A stretch of DNA of 64,000 bases from Martelella radicis (GCF_014196625.1 NZ_JACIDZ010000002.1:124001-188000); one strand, 5' to 3'. Numbered from the stretch's first letter, positions 1 through 8,452 are shown. Notes: a model not told the origin generated them from the letters alone. Made by a program: numbers and translations.

Positions 1-95
1 TGGCACGGGTGACGGCACGCTCGTCCTATTTGCTCGACCTGAAACCGGGAATGACCGTCTTTGCCCAGATCAAGTCCGTGGCAATGGTCGATTAA
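1..95 (+). CDS. modC: C-terminal end of a molybdate ABC transporter ATPase (ModC-like), truncated by the window edge
   Basis: Only the last 30 codons are visible, read in the frame that starts at base 3 and stops at TAA 93-95. They encode a TOBE-type tail with the pattern LKPGMTVFAQIKSVA, which is typical of the molybdate-binding TOBE domain at the end of ModC. The same fold also occurs in ModE and free molybdopterin-binding proteins, so the ATPase identity is inferred rather than seen. The gene is followed by an AT-rich stem-loop and then by the leader of metE. Confidence 0.6.
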   Translation, partial: ARVTARSSYLLDLKPGMTVFAQIKSVAMVD

Positions 96-105
96 AGACT
101 TAACC

Positions 106-125
106 ATATAAATATATCTTTATAT
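106..125. other. AT-rich inverted repeat after the modC-like gene
   Basis: The arms ATATAAA and TTTATAT flank a 6-base spacer, in an AT-rich patch that stands out from the GC-rich surroundings. It lies 10 bases past the stop codon. It could be a weak terminator or part of the upstream promoter region of metE. A TTGACA hexamer follows at 130-135, but I see no convincing -10 partner. Confidence 0.35.
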
Positions 126-164
126 GATATTGACAATCATGTCCGACCCAACGACACTGTGCCT

Positions 165-362
165 GCTTTGGTTCGCGGCGCGGGATCTTCTCCCGTGGCT
201 GCGCTAAGAGGGAATCCGGTGCGCTGTCCGTCCTTATCGTCGGCGGCAATTCCGGAGCTGCCCCCGCAACTGTAAGCGGTGAGTGCCTTTCCAAACCGTC
301 ACTGGAAACCCGGGAAGACGGAAGGGCGCATTGACCCGCGAGCCAGGAGACCTGCCAGGGCG
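165..362 (+). promoter_or_regulatory. Cobalamin (AdoCbl) riboswitch upstream of metE
   Basis: The conserved blocks of the cobalamin aptamer are present in order: AAGAGGGAATCCGGTGCG at 206-223, GCTGCCCCCGCAACTGTAAG (the B12-box core) near 257-276, a CACTG...CGGGAAGACGG block near 299-321, and GAGCCAGGAGACCTGCC near 340-356. It precedes the B12-independent methionine synthase, which in many bacteria is switched off when cobalamin is plentiful because MetH can then take over. The 5' boundary is approximate; the 3' boundary is the end of the last conserved arm. Confidence 0.95.
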
Positions 363-409
363 TCTTTCTGTCCACGGGCGGGGTGTCCCGGTGGTGCTGC
401 GAATCCGGT

Positions 410-435
410 GCGGACAGCCCTGTCCGCGCGTGTTT
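410..435 (+). terminator. Terminator-like expression platform of the riboswitch
   Basis: A GC-rich hairpin (CGGACA, 4-base loop, TGTCCG) is followed by a short T-rich run (TGTTTT) ahead of the metE start. Its 5' arm CGGACAG (411-417) could pair instead with CTGTCCG at 224-230 inside the aptamer. That would give a ligand-controlled antiterminator/terminator choice. The hairpin is seen; the switching is inferred. Confidence 0.55.
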
Positions 436-482
436 TCCCATGCTTTCCGCCAGCCCATGCCCCCAGCATTTTGGGGTATGAA

Positions 483-2804
483 ATGTCTGTTACCAAACCT
501 GCCGTCGCAAGCCTCGGCTTTCCGCGCATCGGCGCCAGGCGCGAACTGAAATTCGCGCTCGAATCCTTCTGGGCCGGCAAGTCCGGCGCCGGCGAACTTC
601 TTGATACGGCCGAGCATCTCCGGCGCAGGAACTGGATTCTTCAACGCGACAAGGGGATCGACGTGATCCCCTCGAATGATTTTTCGCTCTATGACCACGT
701 GCTCGATACCGCCGTGATGGTCGGCGCGATCCCTTCGGAATACGGCTGGGCCGGCGACGATGTTGCACTCGATGTCTATTTCGCCATGGCGCGCGGCGCA
801 CAGACCGACGGCGAGGAAGCCGGCTGCGATCATCCGGACCATGGCCGCGACGTCCGCGCGCTGGAAATGACCAAATGGTTCGACACCAACTACCATTACC
901 TCGTTCCGGAACTCACGCAGCAGCAGACCTTCGCTCTCTCCTCGACCAAACCGGTCGATCACTTTCTCGAAGCAAAAGCGCTCGGAATCGAGACGCGGCC
1001 GGTCATCCTCGGCCCCGTCACCTTCCTGAAACTTGCCAAGGCCAGGGGCGGCGATTTCGAGCCCCTGACGCTGCTTTCAAGTCTGCTGCCGGTCTATGGC
1101 GAACTGCTTTCCCGGCTTCAGCAAGCCGGCGCGATCTGGGTGCAGGTCGACGAGCCGGCGCTGGCTCTCGACCTGACGGAAGGCGAGCGCGCCGCCTATG
1201 TTGAAGCCTACGATGCCATCGCCACGGCCGTGCCGGACGTCAAGCTGATGCTCGCCAGCTATTTCGGAAGCCTCGGCGACAATCTCGAAACGGCGCTCAG
1301 CCTCCCGGTCGCAGGGCTGCATCTCGATCTCGTGCGTGCGCCCGATGCCCTTGCCGACATCCTGGCGAAGGCCCCGGCGGACCTGGTGCTTTCGCTCGGC
1401 GTGATCGACGGCCGCAATATCTGGCGGGCAGACCTTGCCGCAATTCTTGAACGGCTGCGCCCAGTCATCGATGCGAGAGGCGCGGACAAGGTTCAGATTG
1501 CCCCGTCCTGCTCGCTGATCCATGTGCCGATCGATGTTGATCTTGAAACCGAGCTCGATGCCGAGTTGAAGGGCTGGCTTTCCTTTGCTGTCCAGAAGCT
1601 TGGTGAACTCTCGACGATTTCCGGCGGCCTTGCCGGGGCGAATGTCTCCGATGCGCTGTCATCGGCGAGCGAAGCCCTTGCCGCTCGCGCCGAGACCTCC
1701 CGCGTCCACGACAGGGCGGTGTCGGCCCGGCTTGCATCTCTCAAGGAGACCGACCGCAACCGCAGGAGCGGCTTTGCCGACCGCATCGCCCTGCAGCGGA
1801 AGAAGCTCGGCCTCCCGTTGTTTCCGACCACCACGATCGGCTCTTTCCCGCAGACGGGCGATGTGCGCAAGGCCCGCGCCGCCTTCAATCGCGGCGATCT
1901 CGACCGCGCGGCCTATGACGGTTTCCTTCAGGCCGAGACGGAGAAGACGATCCGGCTCCAGGAGGAAATCGGGCTTGATGTCCTTGTTCACGGCGAATTC
2001 GAGCGCAATGACATGGTGCAGTATTTCGGCGAGAAGCTCTCAGGCTTCGCCTTCACCAGACATGGCTGGGTGCAAAGCTATGGCTCGCGCTATGTGCGCC
2101 CGCCGATCATCTTCGGCGATGTTTCCCGGCCCGAGCCGATGACGATCGACTGGTGGCGCTTTGCCCAGGCGAAAACGCAAAGGCCGATCAAGGGCATGCT
2201 GACCGGGCCGGTCACCATCCTCAACTGGTCCTTCGTGCGCGACGACATTCCCCGCGCCGAGACATGCCGGCAGATCGCGCTGGCGATCCGCGATGAGGTT
2301 CAAGACCTCGAACGGGCGGGCGCGGCGATCATCCAGATCGACGAGGCGGCGCTGCGCGAGGGTCTGCCGCTTCGGGTATCCGAGTGGAAGTCTTATCTCG
2401 ACTGGGCGATCGACGCCTTCCGGCTTTCGGCCTCCGGCGTTTCGGACGAGACCCAGATCCACACCCATATGTGCTACTCGGAGTTCAACGACATCATCGC
2501 GGCGATCGCGGCGATGGATGCCGATGTGATCTCGATCGAGACTTCGCGCTCGAAGATGGAACTGCTCGATGCCTTCACCGCCTTCGACTATCCAAGCGAG
2601 ATCGGGCCGGGCGTCTACGATATCCACGCGCCCCGCATTCCCGCGACCTCCGAGATGACCGAGCTTCTGGATCTTGCCCGAAAACGGCTCGACGACCGCC
2701 AGATCTGGATCAATCCCGATTGCGGGCTGAAGACCCGCAGATGGGAAGAGGTTAAACCGGCGCTGAAGAACATGGTGGCGGCGGCCAAAGCCCTTCGGGG
2801 ATAG
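483..2804 (+). CDS. metE: Cobalamin-independent methionine synthase
   Basis: Cytosolic 5-methyltetrahydropteroyltriglutamate-homocysteine methyltransferase, which makes methionine without B12. The 773-residue product has the family's usual length and two homologous barrels. The N-terminal half starts with SLGFPRIGARRELK, and the C-terminal catalytic half begins near TTTIGSFPQT. The zinc and homocysteine site is intact: H662 and C664 in THMCYSEF, E686 in ISIETSRS, and C747 in NPDCGLKTR, with the same spacing as in the E. coli enzyme. An open frame continues upstream to 279, but that stretch is riboswitch. The ATG at 483 follows a GGGGT element and begins the conserved protein. Expression should be repressed by cobalamin through the leader. 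The gene ends tail-to-tail with a LysR gene 25 bases away. Confidence 0.97.
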   Translation: MSVTKPAVASLGFPRIGARRELKFALESFWAGKSGAGELLDTAEHLRRRNWILQRDKGIDVIPSNDFSLYDHVLDTAVMVGAIPSEYGWAGDDVALDVYFAMARGAQTDGEEAGCDHPDHGRDVRALEMTKWFDTNYHYLVPELTQQQTFALSSTKPVDHFLEAKALGIETRPVILGPVTFLKLAKARGGDFEPLTLLSSLLPVYGELLSRLQQAGAIWVQVDEPALALDLTEGERAAYVEAYDAIATAVPDVKLMLASYFGSLGDNLETALSLPVAGLHLDLVRAPDALADILAKAPADLVLSLGVIDGRNIWRADLAAILERLRPVIDARGADKVQIAPSCSLIHVPIDVDLETELDAELKGWLSFAVQKLGELSTISGGLAGANVSDALSSASEALAARAETSRVHDRAVSARLASLKETDRNRRSGFADRIALQRKKLGLPLFPTTTIGSFPQTGDVRKARAAFNRGDLDRAAYDGFLQAETEKTIRLQEEIGLDVLVHGEFERNDMVQYFGEKLSGFAFTRHGWVQSYGSRYVRPPIIFGDVSRPEPMTIDWWRFAQAKTQRPIKGMLTGPVTILNWSFVRDDIPRAETCRQIALAIRDEVQDLERAGAAIIQIDEAALREGLPLRVSEWKSYLDWAIDAFRLSASGVSDETQIHTHMCYSEFNDIIAAIAAMDADVISIETSRSKMELLDAFTAFDYPSEIGPGVYDIHAPRIPATSEMTELLDLARKRLDDRQIWINPDCGLKTRRWEEVKPALKNMVAAAKALRG

Positions 2805-2829
2805 GCCTGCCTGAAAAGCCCTCGGCGCT

Positions 2830-3765
2830 TCATGGCGCCGGCGGCACCCAGGCGCTTTCGGATGCCGCACTATCGCAGAAACTCGCGGCGCTCTTGCGCG
2901 CCTCCTCCGCCACGGCACGCAGAATATTCTGGCCGACGGCGGTCTGGTAGCTCGCCACGATCGGCATGGGCGGAAACGGCTTTGCAACGCTGACGCGGCA
3001 AAGCAGGCGGTTTTCGAGTTCGCGCGCAATGGCAACCGAGGGGATGGCGGCGACCCCGAAACCGCCGATCAGAAGGTTGATCATGGCGAACAGCGAGTTG
3101 GAACTGGTGAGCTTGGAAGCCAGAACCCGCTCATCCTGAAAATAGGGCGCGACATAGGCGTAAGGCGGCGTGCCCTTGGGAAAGGTAATGATCGGCATGT
3201 TCGACAATTCATCGACGCTGTAGGTGGTCTTCTCATCGATCACGGCGGGCGCCGCCGCCCAGACCATCTCGTAATAGCAGACGATGAAGGAGCGGAAAGT
3301 GTCGCCGATCGCCGGTTCGATGCCGAAGATCAGGTCGAACTCGCCGCGCGACAGGCCGGCGACCAGATCACGCGTGCCTTCTATGGTCAGTTCCACCCTG
3401 AGATTGGGCATGGCATGGCTGAGCGCCTCGATGAAGTCCGGCATCCAGGTGGCGACGACGGAATCGATGGCGCCGATACGGACAGTATAGGCTGCATCGC
3501 TGCCGCCTTCCTTGAGGTCGGATTTCAGCGTGTTGAGCCTCTCCAGCACCTCCTGAAACACCATCAGCGCCTCTTCGCCGGCGGGCGTCAGGCGGAATTC
3601 GCGGTCACCGCGCTCCACCAGCCGGCAGGCATATTCGCGCTCCAGAATGGCAAGACGCGAGGAAATGGCCGGCTGCGTGGTGTTGAGCTCCTGCGCCGTC
3701 CGGCCGAAATGCCGGTTGCGTGCCAGGGCAACAAAGGTGGCCATGTCGATGATGCGCATGGGCAT
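2830..3765 (-). CDS. LysR-family transcriptional regulator of the polyamine-type operon
   Basis: This 311-residue protein has an N-terminal winged helix-turn-helix (about residues 5-65, with NRHFGRTAQELNTTQPAISS as the recognition region). A periplasmic-binding-protein-like effector domain follows from about residue 90. It starts 35 bases after the stop of the aldehyde dehydrogenase gene on the same strand, so it is probably the last gene of that operon and not a divergent regulator. A GGGAGG element lies 10 bases before the chosen ATG; a second in-frame ATG is two codons in. The effector is unknown; from context it would be a polyamine, its aldehyde or a related amino compound. Confidence 0.88.
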   Translation of the reverse strand: MPMRIIDMATFVALARNRHFGRTAQELNTTQPAISSRLAILEREYACRLVERGDREFRLTPAGEEALMVFQEVLERLNTLKSDLKEGGSDAAYTVRIGAIDSVVATWMPDFIEALSHAMPNLRVELTIEGTRDLVAGLSRGEFDLIFGIEPAIGDTFRSFIVCYYEMVWAAAPAVIDEKTTYSVDELSNMPIITFPKGTPPYAYVAPYFQDERVLASKLTSSNSLFAMINLLIGGFGVAAIPSVAIARELENRLLCRVSVAKPFPPMPIVASYQTAVGQNILRAVAEEARKSAASFCDSAASESAWVPPAP

Positions 3766-3800
3766 CTTTTACCAGCCTCCCTTGCAGCAGACAATCTGGC

Positions 3801-5234
3801 TCAGTCGAGCGCCGTCATCACATGGCGGACCTGGGTATAGTCGAGAAGCGACTGCATGGAGAGGTCCGAGCCATAGCCGGAATTCTTCATGCCGCCATGG
3901 GGCATCTCGGTGGCGAAGACGCCGTGGGTATTGATCCAGGTGACGCCGTATTCGAGCGCGCCGGCAATGCGCGCCGCGCGTGCGCTGTCCTTCGACCAGA
4001 CGGAGGAGGCGAGCCCGTATTCGGACGCATTGGCGATGGCGAGCGCTTCCCTCTCGTCGGCGATGCTTGTGAGCGAGATCACCGGGCCAAAGACTTCCTT
4101 CTGCACGATCTCGGCTTCGGCGCGCGCTTCCACCAGCGTCGGCTCAAAGAAATAGCCTTCGCCTTCCGGCGCCTTGCCGCCGGCAAGCACCGTGCCGCCA
4201 TCGGCTTGCGCGCGCTCGACGAAACCGGCGATGCGGTCGCGATGGCGGGCGGTGATGACGGGGCCGAATTCGACATCGTCGCGTTCCGGCGCGCCATAGG
4301 TGAGATCGCCGATCATGGCGACGAGACGCTCTTTCAACTCATCGGAGCGCGACCGCTCGACGAGAATGCGGCAGGCGGCGGTGCAGTCCTGCCCGGCATT
4401 GTAGAAACTCGCCTCGCGCAGCGTGGCGACAAGCTTTTCCAGATCGGCATCATCAGCCACGATGACCGGCGCCTTGCCGCCAAGCTCCAGATGGGTGCGT
4501 TTGATCATCGGACCGGCGGCAGCCTGCAGCACCGCGCGGCCGGTGCGCACATCGCCGGTGAGCGAAATCATCCGCACCAGATCGTGCGAGATCAGCTTCT
4601 GGCCGACGGCAAGCCCGTTGCCGAGCACGACATTGACGACGCCCGGCGGCAGAAGATCGCCGATGATCTCGGCAAGCTTCAGCAGGCTGAGGGGCGTGTG
4701 CTCGGATGGCTTGATCACCACCGTATTGCCGGCCGCCACGGCCGGCGCGATCTTCCACGCCGCCATCAGCAGCGGATAGTTCCACGGTGCGATCTGGGCA
4801 ATCACGCCAACCGGATCGCGCCGCATCACGCTCATCATCGAAGGGGAACGATAGTGACCGCCGGCCGTTGCCGGCATGTTGCGAATGGCGGAGGCGAAGA
4901 AGCGGAAGACATCGGCCACATTGGCAAGCTCGCCGGCAACGACAAAACGCAGCGGCTTGCCGGCATTGACGGATTCGATTGCCGCGAGATCCGCATTGCC
5001 CTCGACCTTGTCGGCAATCGCATTGAGGGCGGCGGCCCGCTCCTTCGGCGTAGTCAGCGCAAAACCGGTTCGCGCGGCGTCGGCGGCTTCGACGGCGCGG
5101 TTCACCTGCGCTTCGCTGGCCGAAGCGACATCAGCGAGCTTCCTGCCGGTTGCGGGCTCGAACGCGGTTTCAGGGCTGCCCTCGCCCGCCTCGAACCGGC
5201 CATTGATGAAAAGTCGCGTCTCGAAATCCGACAT
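3801..5234 (-). CDS. patD: Gamma-aminobutyraldehyde dehydrogenase (PatD/YdcW-like)
   Basis: NAD(P)-dependent aldehyde dehydrogenase of 477 residues, full length for the family. The Rossmann and active-site motifs are present: APWNYPLLMAAWK, the general-base region LELGGKAP, and the catalytic cysteine C284 in YNAGQDCTAACR. That last signature, and the C-terminal EMPHGGMKNSGYG...DYT, match E. coli PatD, which oxidises 4-aminobutanal (from putrescine) to GABA. It sits next to a PotABCD-type transporter just as ydcW follows ydcSTUV. The start at 5234 (MSDFETRLFINGRF) is preceded by AAGGAAG; the open frame continues upstream only through a palindromic repeat. Betaine-aldehyde or other aminoaldehyde substrates are possible. 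Confidence 0.9.
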   Translation of the reverse strand: MSDFETRLFINGRFEAGEGSPETAFEPATGRKLADVASASEAQVNRAVEAADAARTGFALTTPKERAAALNAIADKVEGNADLAAIESVNAGKPLRFVVAGELANVADVFRFFASAIRNMPATAGGHYRSPSMMSVMRRDPVGVIAQIAPWNYPLLMAAWKIAPAVAAGNTVVIKPSEHTPLSLLKLAEIIGDLLPPGVVNVVLGNGLAVGQKLISHDLVRMISLTGDVRTGRAVLQAAAGPMIKRTHLELGGKAPVIVADDADLEKLVATLREASFYNAGQDCTAACRILVERSRSDELKERLVAMIGDLTYGAPERDDVEFGPVITARHRDRIAGFVERAQADGGTVLAGGKAPEGEGYFFEPTLVEARAEAEIVQKEVFGPVISLTSIADEREALAIANASEYGLASSVWSKDSARAARIAGALEYGVTWINTHGVFATEMPHGGMKNSGYGSDLSMQSLLDYTQVRHVMTALD

Positions 5235-5265
5235 GGGGATCTTCCTTCGGTTGAATTCAGGCGTT

Positions 5266-5342
5266 CTAGTGGTCCGATTCCAACATTTGGTTCCCGTTTC
5301 AGCGACCTCGGTGCCAAATGTTGGAATCAACAGGACCACTAG
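5266..5342. repeat. CTAG-ended palindromic repeat, hairpin A
   Basis: A long inverted repeat begins and ends with CTAG. The outer arm CTAGTGGTCC pairs with GGACCACTAG, and the inner arm GATTCCAACATTTGG pairs with CCAAATGTTGGAATC; there is a small asymmetric bulge. The loop contains TTCCCGTTTCAGCGA. It lies in the gap between the ABC ATPase gene and patD and forms a head-on pair with hairpin B. Confidence 0.9.
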
Positions 5343-5355
5343 CAAGTTTATGTTT

Positions 5356-5433
5356 CTAGTGGAATTTTCGAATTTGACATTTGATGTATGCGCTCGCTGA
5401 GACGGGAATCAAATGTCAAATTCATTCCACTAG
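5356..5433. repeat. CTAG-ended palindromic repeat, hairpin B, in opposite orientation to A
   Basis: On the minus strand the arms are CTAGTGGAAT plus GAATTTGACATTTGA, with their complements, and the loop begins TTCCCGTCTCAGCGA. The architecture and the loop start are the same as hairpin A, while the stem bases differ on both arms together. The CTAG at 5430-5433 overlaps the stop codon (TAG) of the ABC ATPase gene. Confidence 0.9.
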
Positions 5434-6461
5434 CGATCAAGAATGCGGATGCGGTCTGCGGCGATGGCAAGCGCCACCTCTTCGCCCGGCTTGAGCACGA
5501 CCTCGTTTGCCGTCAGCATGCGGATGGTCTGGCCGGCAAGCGACAGGACGTACCGGTTGCGTCCGCCGAGATAGACGCGGGTCTTGACCTCTGCCTTCAG
5601 GCCGGCGCCATCGGCGGCGACGCCGAGGTCTTCCTGCCGGAGCGCAACGGAGACGGGGCCATCCGGCCTGTCGGACATCGGCAGGTCGAGGCGCTGTCCG
5701 TCCTCCAGCACAGCCGCGCCCGCCTCGATCTTCGCCGGCAGGATATTAGCCGAGCCGATGAAGCCGGAGACGAATTCGGTAGCCGGTTCGGCATAGATTG
5801 CCTCCGGCGCGCCTTCCTGCTCCACCTTGCCGGCGTTCAGCAGCACCACGCGGTCGGAAAGACTGAGCGCCTCCTCCTGGTCGTGGGTGACGAACAGCGT
5901 CGTCAGGCCGAGACGGCGGTGGATCTCGATCAGTTCCACCTGCATGTCCTCGCGAAGGCGCGCATCGAGATTGGAGAGCGGCTCGTCGAGCAGCAGTACT
6001 TTCGGGTTTGACACGATGGCGCGGGCAAGGGCGACGCGCTGCTGCTGGCCGCCGGAAAGCTGGCGCGGGTAACGGTCGGACAGATGCGGCAATTGCACGG
6101 TCTCCAGCGCGTCCTTCACCCGCTGGTCCTGTTCGGCCCGCGTGCCGATGCGGCGCATGCGCAGGGGAAAGCGGACATTCTCATAGACGGAGAGATGCGG
6201 CAGCAGCGCATAGGACTGGAACATCATCGCGATGTCGCGCCGTTCCGGCGGCAGGTTGGTGACATCCTGATTGTCGATGACCACCCGCCCGGCGGTCGCG
6301 GCCTCAAGGCCCGCCACGGTGCGCAACAGCGTGGTCTTGCCGCAACCCGAAGCGCCCAGAAGGCTGACGAATTCCCCGGAGGCAAGCTGAAGGTCGATGC
6401 CGTGCAGCACTTCCACGGGGCCATAGGATTTTCTGATCTGGTCGAGATGAATGTCTGACAT
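5430..6461 (-). CDS. Polyamine-type ABC transporter ATP-binding protein (PotA/YdcT-like)
   Basis: A 343-residue ATPase that energises the inner-membrane importer formed with the two permeases upstream. Seen motifs are Walker A GASGCGKTTLL (about residues 36-46), Q-loop region MMFQSYALLPH, signature LSGGQQQRVALARA, Walker B VLLLDEP and switch histidine FVTHDQEEA. A C-terminal TOBE domain runs from about residue 240. The start ATG is 10 bases from the end of the PotC-like gene. The stop codon TAG lies within the terminal CTAG of a palindromic repeat, so the last residues (ILDR) directly abut the repeat. A polyamine substrate is inferred from the neighbouring patD. Confidence 0.93.
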   Translation of the reverse strand: MSDIHLDQIRKSYGPVEVLHGIDLQLASGEFVSLLGASGCGKTTLLRTVAGLEAATAGRVVIDNQDVTNLPPERRDIAMMFQSYALLPHLSVYENVRFPLRMRRIGTRAEQDQRVKDALETVQLPHLSDRYPRQLSGGQQQRVALARAIVSNPKVLLLDEPLSNLDARLREDMQVELIEIHRRLGLTTLFVTHDQEEALSLSDRVVLLNAGKVEQEGAPEAIYAEPATEFVSGFIGSANILPAKIEAGAAVLEDGQRLDLPMSDRPDGPVSVALRQEDLGVAADGAGLKAEVKTRVYLGGRNRYVLSLAGQTIRMLTANEVVLKPGEEVALAIAADRIRILDR

Positions 6462-6471
6462 GATTTTATTC

Positions 6472-7275
6472 CTATGCGCTCGCGAATTTGCCGATCCCGA
6501 GAACGCGGTCGATCACGAGAATGAGCAGAACGGTGAGCGCGATCATGATCGTGGAGACTGCGGCGACGGAAGGGTCGGGGCTGAATTCGAGCTGGCCGTA
6601 GATCTGCACCGGCAGCGTGGTGAGATCGGGTGTTCTCAAGAACAGCGACAGCACCGCCTCGTCAAAGGAGATGTTGAAGGCGAAGAAGGCGCCGGCGGCA
6701 AGGCCCGGCCGGCATTGCGGCAGCACCACGAAGAACAGCCGCTGCAGGCGTCCCGCGCCCATGGTGCGGGCCGCCTCCTCGATGAAGGGGTCGGATTCCG
6801 TCAGCACGGCAAGCGTGGTGCGCACCACATAGGGCAACGTGATCGCCGTATGCCCGATCCACAGCGTGACGAAGGAGACGCGGCCGAAGGTGGCGCTCCA
6901 GAACATCAGGAGGCCGATGGCATAAATGATTGTCGGCAGGATCAGCGGCGACAGGAACAGCGCGCCGAGAAGCTCCGATTTCGGCAATTGCCGCCGGTGG
7001 ATCGCAATCGCCGCCGCACCGCCGACGATAACGGAGGAAAGCGTGACCAGAAGCGCGATCGCCAGGCTGAGGCCCGCCGATCCGAGATAGGCATCCGACG
7101 ACAATACCTTCTGATACCATTCCAGCGAAAATCCCTTCGGCGGGAAGGCAATGAACTGATTGGCCGAAAAGGACGTACCGACCACCACGACAAGCGGCGC
7201 GAGCATCAGCACGACGATCAGTGCGATGAAGACATAGGTCGCAATCTTCAGCCAGAGCGGAACCGCCTTAACCAT
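6472..7275 (-). CDS. Polyamine-type ABC transporter permease (PotC/YdcV-like)
   Basis: This 267-residue inner-membrane protein has about six hydrophobic helices, starting with one at residues 10-32 (IATYVFIALIVVLMLAPLVV). The EAA-type loop is present as EEAARTMGAGRLQRLFFVVLP. It overlaps the preceding permease gene by 8 bases, which indicates translational coupling. It should pair with the PotB-like permease and the PotA-like ATPase to form the import channel. Confidence 0.92.
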   Translation of the reverse strand: MVKAVPLWLKIATYVFIALIVVLMLAPLVVVVGTSFSANQFIAFPPKGFSLEWYQKVLSSDAYLGSAGLSLAIALLVTLSSVIVGGAAAIAIHRRQLPKSELLGALFLSPLILPTIIYAIGLLMFWSATFGRVSFVTLWIGHTAITLPYVVRTTLAVLTESDPFIEEAARTMGAGRLQRLFFVVLPQCRPGLAAGAFFAFNISFDEAVLSLFLRTPDLTTLPVQIYGQLEFSPDPSVAAVSTIMIALTVLLILVIDRVLGIGKFASA

Positions 7276-8095
7276 GCCGACCTCCCGTGAGCCTGAAATA
7301 GGGAATGAGGGTGAGCGCGATGCCGAGGAACAGGATGACCGCCTGGGCGGCGGCGAAATGCCAGTCGAGCGTCTGCGTCACCGATGAATAGATCGAGGAG
7401 GCAAGAACCTGAAGCCTCGGACCACCAAGCAGGCTGGGGGTTACAAAGGAGCTTGCCGACAGCGTGAAGGCAAGCAGCGATCCGGCGGCGATCCCCGGCA
7501 TGGAAAGCGGCAGCACGACATGGCGGAAGGACTGGAGGAAATTGCAGCCCATGGTGCGCGCGGCTTCTTCCAGCCGCTGGTCGATGCGGGTGATGACGCC
7601 GAGGATCGACAGCGTCATGAAGGGCAGCAGCACCTGGACCATGCCGATGACGATCGCGGTTTCGGTGCGCATCAAGGTGAAATTGCGCTTTACCAGCCCG
7701 AGATCATAAAGCGTGCTGGAGATGATGCCGCCGCGCTCGAAGATCACCATCCAGCCGAAGGTGCGGATGACGACGCTGGTCATCAGCGGCAGCAGGATGA
7801 CGATGATCAGCCACAGACGCGCACGCGGGCCGGAGCGCGCCATGATGTAGGCGAGCGGAAAGCCGATCAGGGCGGAAATGACGGTGATGATGAAAGAAAG
7901 CCGGATCGTGCGCCACAAGACGCCGAGATAATAGGGTTCGCTCAGGAACTGGACGAAGTGGTCAAGCGTGAAGCCCCCCTCTTTCGCCATCACCGAAAGC
8001 CCCAGCATGCGGGCAATGGGCAGGAAGAAGGCAAGCGCCAGCAGCAAGAGCCCCGGCGAAACCAGAAGCGCGTTTTCTGCACGGTCGGTCTTCAT
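7268..8095 (-). CDS. Polyamine-type ABC transporter permease (PotB/YdcU-like)
   Basis: A 275-residue inner-membrane permease with about six transmembrane helices. The first is LLVSPGLLLLALAFFLPIAR at about residues 10-29. The ATPase-contact loop reads EEAARTMGCNFLQSFRHVVLP. It is the first permease gene after the binding-protein gene, but 357 bases separate them. That gap holds an inverted pair of palindromic elements and a strong hairpin, so its expression is probably lower than that of the binding protein. Confidence 0.92.
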   Translation of the reverse strand: MKTDRAENALLVSPGLLLLALAFFLPIARMLGLSVMAKEGGFTLDHFVQFLSEPYYLGVLWRTIRLSFIITVISALIGFPLAYIMARSGPRARLWLIIVILLPLMTSVVIRTFGWMVIFERGGIISSTLYDLGLVKRNFTLMRTETAIVIGMVQVLLPFMTLSILGVITRIDQRLEEAARTMGCNFLQSFRHVVLPLSMPGIAAGSLLAFTLSASSFVTPSLLGGPRLQVLASSIYSSVTQTLDWHFAAAQAVILFLGIALTLIPYFRLTGGRHG

Positions 8096-8156
8096 CCAAC
8101 TTCCTCTCGACTTTGATGCTGCGGCAATCAGTTTGTTGACGAGGGTCCACAGGCAC

Positions 8157-8278
8157 GTCCGTCATGCCGGGCCTGACCCGGCATAAAGGGCCAGATATCG
8201 AGGACTATCAAAAATAAACTCGTTGCATGCAAGGCGTTCCACAGCCCTTAACCCCGGATCAAGTCCGGGGTGACGGAC
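8157..8278. repeat. Inverted pair of REP-like palindromic elements
   Basis: Two copies of one short element face each other. Copy 1 (8157-8184) is GTCCGTCA followed by the stem ATGCCGGG / CCCGGCAT. Copy 2 (8251-8278, complement) is GTCCGTCA followed by ACCCCGGA / TCCGGGGT on the plus strand. The flanking octamers GTCCGTCA (8157-8164) and TGACGGAC (8271-8278) also complement each other, so the whole unit can fold as one structure. This is the arrangement of bacterial interspersed mosaic elements. The rest of the 8096-8452 gap shows no gene. Confidence 0.85.
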
Positions 8279-8402
8279 AGAGGATGAGCGCATTGCGCGT
8301 GATTGCAAACCGGTTTGTCGTCACTCCGAAACTCCCTTCTTAAACATGGGAGATCGGCTCTTCGCGGGATCCGGCTGTGATTTGCCATCGCGCGATTTGA
8401 TC

Positions 8403-8436
8403 GCCCCGCATTCCGGTGGGGTCCGGAATGCGGGGC
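8403..8436 (-). terminator. Strong stem-loop after the substrate-binding protein gene
   Basis: A perfect 14-base-pair stem (GCCCCGCATTCCGG with its complement) closes a 6-base loop 17 bases past the stop codon of the binding-protein gene. No U-run follows on the minus strand. It therefore looks more like an mRNA-stabilising or partial-termination hairpin than a full terminator. Confidence 0.7.
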
Positions 8437-8452
8437 GCGGGCGCACCCCGTA

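Noticed and set aside
279-482. N-terminal extension of MetE by 68 codons
   Set aside because: The stretch is the cobalamin riboswitch and its platform; conserved MetE sequence begins at the ATG at 483.
3822-5342. A 506-codon open frame opposite the aldehyde dehydrogenase gene
   Set aside because: It is the GC-rich shadow of patD: no recognisable domain, Arg/Asp/His-rich composition, and the minus-strand product has full catalytic motifs.
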